Shown here piece by piece: positions 60,936-64,000 of a DNA stretch of 64,000 nt. The DNA is taken from assembly GCF_007828215.1 (NCBI RefSeq), contig NZ_VIUE01000025.1, forward strand, positions 1 through 64,000, written 5' to 3'. Made by a program: the position numbers and the translations under genes. The DNA comes from Pseudomonas sp. SJZ074. Lineage in GTDB: Bacteria > Pseudomonadota > Gammaproteobacteria > Pseudomonadales > Pseudomonadaceae. Positions within the stretch are counted from its first letter, which is position 1; the number at the start of each line of letters is the position of its first letter. The notes below the pieces were generated by a model, which was not told where the DNA came from, did no database searches, and saw nothing but the letters and a program-made list of their open reading frames with translations.

Positions 60936-61967
60936 TCACCGCTTTGCCAGCGGGTTGAGATTCACCACATCAGCCAGGTGCCCCGGGCTGAAATGCGCGT
61001 ACTTCTGCGTCATCGCCAGGGTGGTGTGGCCCAGGACGCGCTGCAGGGTCAGGATGTCGCCGCCGTTCATCATGTAGTGGCTGGCGAAGGTGTGGCGCAG
61101 GACGTGGGTCAGCTGGCCGTCTGGAAGATCCAGCCCGATCTGTTCCACCACTTTGCGGAAAAAGTTGTAGCCAGGCCGAAACGGCAGCGCCGCCTGCAGC
61201 GCTTCCTGCAGATCCTTGGTGATCGGCACGGATCTGTTTTTGCTGCTTTTCGTCTTGCTGTAGTGGATCAACCCACTGCGCACCTGGCGCGGCTGCAGCG
61301 CTTCCGCTTCGCCCCAGCGGGCACCCGTGGCCAGGCACACCTGGGCGATCAGCCCAGCATCGGATTCAGTGGCCGCCAGGGCCGTCAGCAGCGTGTCTAT
61401 CTGGTCGCCCGACAGGTATGCCATTTCGGCTTCATCGAACTTCAACGCCCGCACCTTCTCCAGCGGGTTTTCCCCTGACCATTCGCCCAAGCGCTCCAGC
61501 TCATTGAACACCGCACGCAGGTAGGCCAGTTCGTGGTTCAGCATGTTGGCGCTGATCGGCTTCGGCTTTTCGTCCGCCTTGCTTAGCCCGCGCCCTGGCT
61601 TCGCCCTGGTGTGCTTACCCTCGGCCCGCTCCGCGCGGTAGGTGGCAAAGTGGTTTGCGGTGAACTTGAACACCTTCGGGTCGCCCATCCGCTTGGCCAT
61701 GGCCAGCAGCAGGGCCAGACGTTGCTCGCCCGTTTTGAGGTTCTGCCCGTGCAGGGTGTACCAGCGTTCGATCAGCTCAGACAGGCGGCGCTCGTCCAGC
61801 TTTGGTTTTTTCTCGAACTCACCTTTTGCACCATCACCCATGGTGCGATTGAAGAACACCTGGGCTTCGTTTTTGGTGCGGAACTTCCGGCGGATCCGGG
61901 GCCCGCTTCTGCCTTCTGGCCTGCAGTCAACTAGCCACCGCCCGTCTGGCTGCTTTTCGATGGACAA
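60936..61967 (-). CDS. int: tyrosine recombinase integrase
   Basis: A 343-residue site-specific recombinase. The catalytic set is visible: R217 in ATGARWGEAEAL, a lysine around 238-243, H288-x-x-R291 in THVLRHTFASHY, H314 in VLGHTTLAMT, and the nucleophile Y323 in QKYAHF. The N-terminal half has an arm-binding and core-binding layout. No ATG is available; the start is a TTG at 61965-61967, 4 bases after the stop of the upstream repressor gene, so expression is probably coupled to it. It would integrate the element at the tRNA. Confidence 0.9.
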   Translation of the reverse strand: MSIEKQPDGRWLVDCRPEGRSGPRIRRKFRTKNEAQVFFNRTMGDGAKGEFEKKPKLDERRLSELIERWYTLHGQNLKTGEQRLALLLAMAKRMGDPKVFKFTANHFATYRAERAEGKHTRAKPGRGLSKADEKPKPISANMLNHELAYLRAVFNELERLGEWSGENPLEKVRALKFDEAEMAYLSGDQIDTLLTALAATESDAGLIAQVCLATGARWGEAEALQPRQVRSGLIHYSKTKSSKNRSVPITKDLQEALQAALPFRPGYNFFRKVVEQIGLDLPDGQLTHVLRHTFASHYMMNGGDILTLQRVLGHTTLAMTQKYAHFSPGHLADVVNLNPLAKR

Positions 61968-61971
61968 GGTG

Positions 61972-62211
61972 CTAAACCGGGCTGATCTGCCCGGCCTCCG
62001 GGGCGGTCTGGTCGGCCATCATCCACAGGGTGTATTTGCTGAACCGTGGGTGGGAGGTGACTTTGATCAGTTCCAGGGCGCTGATATCGCGCCGGCGGGC
62101 CAGTTCGTAGTTTTTGTAGGTATCCAGGCTGATGGCCACGGTGCTGGCCATATCGGATTGGGTCAGCTGCTCGGCCCGGCGGATCTGGCGCAGCTTTTCG
62201 CCCAGCGTCAT
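61972..62211 (-). CDS. second Xre-family repressor-like HTH protein
   Basis: A 79-residue helix-turn-helix protein (GEKLRQIRRAEQLTQSDMAS, then VAISLDTYKNYEL). It is a clear paralogue of the upstream gene: both share KVTxHPRFxKYxLWxxxDxxAPExGQISPV at the C-terminus. Its ATG overlaps the upstream stop by 4 bases. It may be a co-repressor or antagonist; which is unknown. Confidence 0.75.
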   Translation of the reverse strand: MTLGEKLRQIRRAEQLTQSDMASTVAISLDTYKNYELARRRDISALELIKVTSHPRFSKYTLWMMADQTAPEAGQISPV

Positions 62212-62456
62212 TGCCCGATCACCGGGCTGATCTGGCCGCACTCCGGGGCCACTTCATCGGTGACCAGCCACAGCGCGTACTTCTTGAAGCGCGGGTGCAT
62301 GGTGACTTTCAGCAGCTCAATCGAGCTGACAGATGCACGGCGGCCGTACTCGTAACCCTTCCATGTTTCGAGCTTGATCCCGGTGATATCGCATATCTCA
62401 GTCTGAGTGAGGCGCTCAGTCAGACGTACTTCCTTGAGTTTTAAGCCCAGCTCCAT
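62208..62456 (-). CDS. first Xre-family repressor-like HTH protein
   Basis: An 82-residue Xre-type DNA-binding protein (GLKLKEVRLTERLTQTEICD, then GIKLETWKGYEYGRR). The ATG at 62456 follows a strong GGGGAG ribosome site; the frame to 62522 crosses the operator region. It is the first gene of the leftward operon, facing two palindromic operators, as expected of a phage immunity repressor. Confidence 0.8.
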   Translation of the reverse strand: MELGLKLKEVRLTERLTQTEICDITGIKLETWKGYEYGRRASVSSIELLKVTMHPRFKKYALWLVTDEVAPECGQISPVIGQ

Positions 62457-62474
62457 TCCCTTCTCCCCTTGACA

Positions 62475-62490
62475 ATGTGCGTACGCACAT
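62475..62490. promoter_or_regulatory. palindromic operator O1
   Basis: A perfect 16-bp palindrome ATGTGCGTACGCACAT, 18 bases upstream of the first repressor start. It overlaps a TTGACA (62469-62474) that could be a -35 for the rightward genes. Probable repressor site. Confidence 0.7.
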
Positions 62491-62495
62491 AGAGC

Positions 62496-62511
62496 ATGTG
62501 CATATGCCACA
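62496..62511. promoter_or_regulatory. imperfect palindromic operator O2
   Basis: ATGTGCATATGCCACA, sharing the ATGTGC half-site with O1 and starting 21 bases from it, i.e. two helical turns. The spacing suggests cooperative dimers on one DNA face. Confidence 0.55.
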
Positions 62512-62545
62512 CATTCAGGCATATACAGACACTGGAGCTTATCAA

Positions 62546-62782
62546 ATGCACATCACCATCGACACGCCTTATGCATCAATCAAAGAGGCAGCACGTCGCA
62601 CAGGAATGTCAGAGAGCTGGATTCGCAAAGCAATCAAGCAAGGAAAGCTGCTGATTCGCCAGAAGGACGAAAGCTCCGCCGAGGCGGTTCTGGTCAACAT
62701 GATTCACCTGACGATGGAAGCTGCAGAGCAGGCCGAGCGCGTCCGCGCCGAGCAGGGCAGCCGCAAGTCCGGCACGCGCTAA
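62546..62782 (+). CDS. excisionase/AlpA-like small HTH protein
   Basis: A 78-residue protein with a MerR-like winged helix: YASIKEAARRTGMSESWIRKAIKQGKL (in part), then a charged tail. Such proteins act as excisionases (Cox, AlpA) or activators in phages and satellites. The start at 62546 follows GGAG. It is divergent from the repressors across the operators and is followed by the primase after 12 bases. Confidence 0.72.
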   Translation: MHITIDTPYASIKEAARRTGMSESWIRKAIKQGKLLIRQKDESSAEAVLVNMIHLTMEAAEQAERVRAEQGSRKSGTR

Positions 62783-62794
62783 GGGGGCCGGCAC

Positions 62795-64000
62795 ATGCAA
62801 TTCGAGGATATCTATCGTCTGGAAGTGGTCGCCGCGCTCGAACACGACCACCAGCTGGACTTCAAGGACATTGGCGACAAGTACCTGCAGAAAGGGGTTT
62901 GCCCGGGCTGTGGTGAACGCACGCTGTACATCGCCCGCAAGCAGCCTTACCAGCTCAAGTGCAACCGGCTGAACGAATGCCAGTTCGAGGAAAAAACCCG
63001 CGAGCGTTACAGCTACCTGTTCGAGAACCTGAGCGAGCGTTTCCCGCGCACCGAGCTGAACCCCAATGCCACCGCCGACGCCTACCTGCAGCGCAACCGT
63101 GGCTTTGATATCAGCAAGCTGGCGGGCTGGTATGAGCAGGCCAAGCGCAGGGTAAAGCCCGGCGACTACCTGGCCGACACCGTGCGCTTTCCGCTGTGCG
63201 ACGGGTACTGGGAACGCATCATTGACGCCAAGGCCGTGGCCGATAACGGCGGCGACAAAGCCGGCATCAAGTTCGGCATGAGCTACAAGGGCAACGGCTG
63301 GACGCCGCCTGGCCAGACCATCGAAAAGAGCGACCGCGTGTACATCGTGGAAGGCATCTTCCACGCAATCGCCCTGCACCTGGCCGGCTACAAGGTGATT
63401 GCCAGCATCAGCTGCAACAACTTCCCGTGGGCGCTGATCGAGGCCAACAAGGGGAAGCTGGTCACCTGGGTGATTGCCCTGGACGACGACAAGGCCGGTC
63501 GGTCGGTGATCCCCAAGTACCTGACCATGATCCGCAGCATGAAGGAAATCGGCTGGGTGGCCCTGGCCGGTGAACGCGACTGGGACGACGTGTACCGCGA
63601 CGGCCAGCTGAACGACGAATTCATGGAAGAAGCCTGCTATCAGGGCCGCCTGTTCAGTGCCACCAGCGCGATGAAAAAGGCCTACCTGCTGTACACCAAA
63701 AAGCCCCGGGGCTTCTTTCTGGTGGAGTTCGGCAGCCGCTTGTTTTCCGCCCGCGTCAACCTGACCGAGCTGCAGAAGGATCTGGACGGCGACGACGTGG
63801 AAGGCCACCAGCCAGAGTTTGCCAAGCACACCACCATCACCCAGGTGGCCAACTGTGTGCCGAAGTTTGAGTACATCGAGAAGGACGCCACCACCAGCGA
63901 GCAGCGCTACTTCTTCCAGTTCAACTTCCCCAACGCCCGGCAGACCTGCAAGGAACCCCTAACACCCAGCGCCATTACCGACCCCCGCGGCTTCGCCAAG
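62795..64000 (+). CDS. zinc-finger/TOPRIM primase of the mobile element (truncated by the window)
   Basis: At least 402 residues, open at the right edge. Cysteines C36, C39, C56 and C62 form a zinc finger (VCPGCGERTLY, KCNRLNEC). The TOPRIM glutamate is E186 in VYIVEGIFHAIAL, and the acidic cluster is at 230-232 in IALDDDKAGRS. It resembles primases of phages and phage satellites, which start replication of the excised element; a helicase domain may follow beyond the edge. It differs strongly from chromosomal dnaG in this window. Confidence 0.8.
   Translation, partial: MQFEDIYRLEVVAALEHDHQLDFKDIGDKYLQKGVCPGCGERTLYIARKQPYQLKCNRLNECQFEEKTRERYSYLFENLSERFPRTELNPNATADAYLQRNRGFDISKLAGWYEQAKRRVKPGDYLADTVRFPLCDGYWERIIDAKAVADNGGDKAGIKFGMSYKGNGWTPPGQTIEKSDRVYIVEGIFHAIALHLAGYKVIASISCNNFPWALIEANKGKLVTWVIALDDDKAGRSVIPKYLTMIRSMKEIGWVALAGERDWDDVYRDGQLNDEFMEEACYQGRLFSATSAMKKAYLLYTKKPRGFFLVEFGSRLFSARVNLTELQKDLDGDDVEGHQPEFAKHTTITQVANCVPKFEYIEKDATTSEQRYFFQFNFPNARQTCKEPLTPSAITDPRGFAK

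Noticed and set aside
62469..62500. Full sigma-70 promoter from TTGACA at 62469
   Set aside because: No acceptable -10 at 16-18 bases; kept only as a possible -35 in the operator entry.
62609..63829. 406-codon minus-strand frame in the mobile element
   Set aside because: Antisense to the primase, whose zinc and TOPRIM motifs read clearly on the plus strand.
1..64000. CRISPR arrays and insertion sequences
   Set aside because: No regularly spaced identical repeats and no transposase were found; the repeats seen are REP/REPIN type.

Overview
This is a chromosomal window from a Pseudomonas, most likely the P. fluorescens group. The evidence is the gene order, which follows the P. aeruginosa PA0668 to PA0574.1 block as I remember it, the GC-rich codon use, the trpE-estP-trpG arrangement, and REP/REPIN repeats built on a GTGGGAGC...GCTCGCGA core. 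I recognised everything by eye from sequence and neighbourhood; no database search was run.

Layout. Positions 1-100 hold an rRNA-type promoter firing leftward out of the window. 102-9465: tyrS, an M23 endopeptidase, anmK, erpA, argC, hemJ, a nitronate monooxygenase, a DUF805 protein, a short-chain dehydrogenase and a HIT protein. 9540-15775: coq7, speD, an OsmC protein, vfr, a lipoate-ligase-like gene and trpCDG. 15937-20580: two Trp-rich leader peptides, the esterase autotransporter estP, trpE and gph. 20577-30614: rpe, an iron alcohol dehydrogenase, and an ABC transporter with two-component system matching agtABCD-agtRS (GABA/5-aminovalerate uptake), punctuated by REPINs. 30689-42008: a DUF3530 protein, djlA, murU-amgK (cell-wall recycling, complementing anmK) and the lptD-surA-pdxA-rsmA-apaG-apaH-glpE series. 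42309-50080: prkA-yeaH-spoVR, cca, folK/folB and plsY. 50086-59758: tsaD, rpsU, dnaG, rpoD and rmcA, a c-di-GMP enzyme with a periplasmic sensor.

From 59774 to the right edge an integrated mobile element follows a CAU-anticodon tRNA. A compact leftward operon encodes two paralogous Xre-type repressors, a tyrosine integrase and a 320-residue protein with one membrane span and an SH3b domain. Opposite it, reading rightward, are a small excisionase-like HTH protein and a zinc-finger/TOPRIM primase that runs off the edge. Between them lie two matching palindromic operators 21 bp apart. This resembles a phage satellite or cryptic prophage, and the SH3b membrane protein, in the predicted lysogenic operon, is my best candidate for an undescribed accessory function.

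Other points: (1) trpE and trpG each have a leader peptide ending in the same RWRWRA sequence, and the trpE leader is also the in-frame C-terminus of gph; (2) the gene I expect between rpsU and dnaG (yqeY) is missing and replaced by 478 bp of unexplained sequence; (3) an iron alcohol dehydrogenase and a lipoate-ligase-like gene interrupt otherwise conserved gene order.
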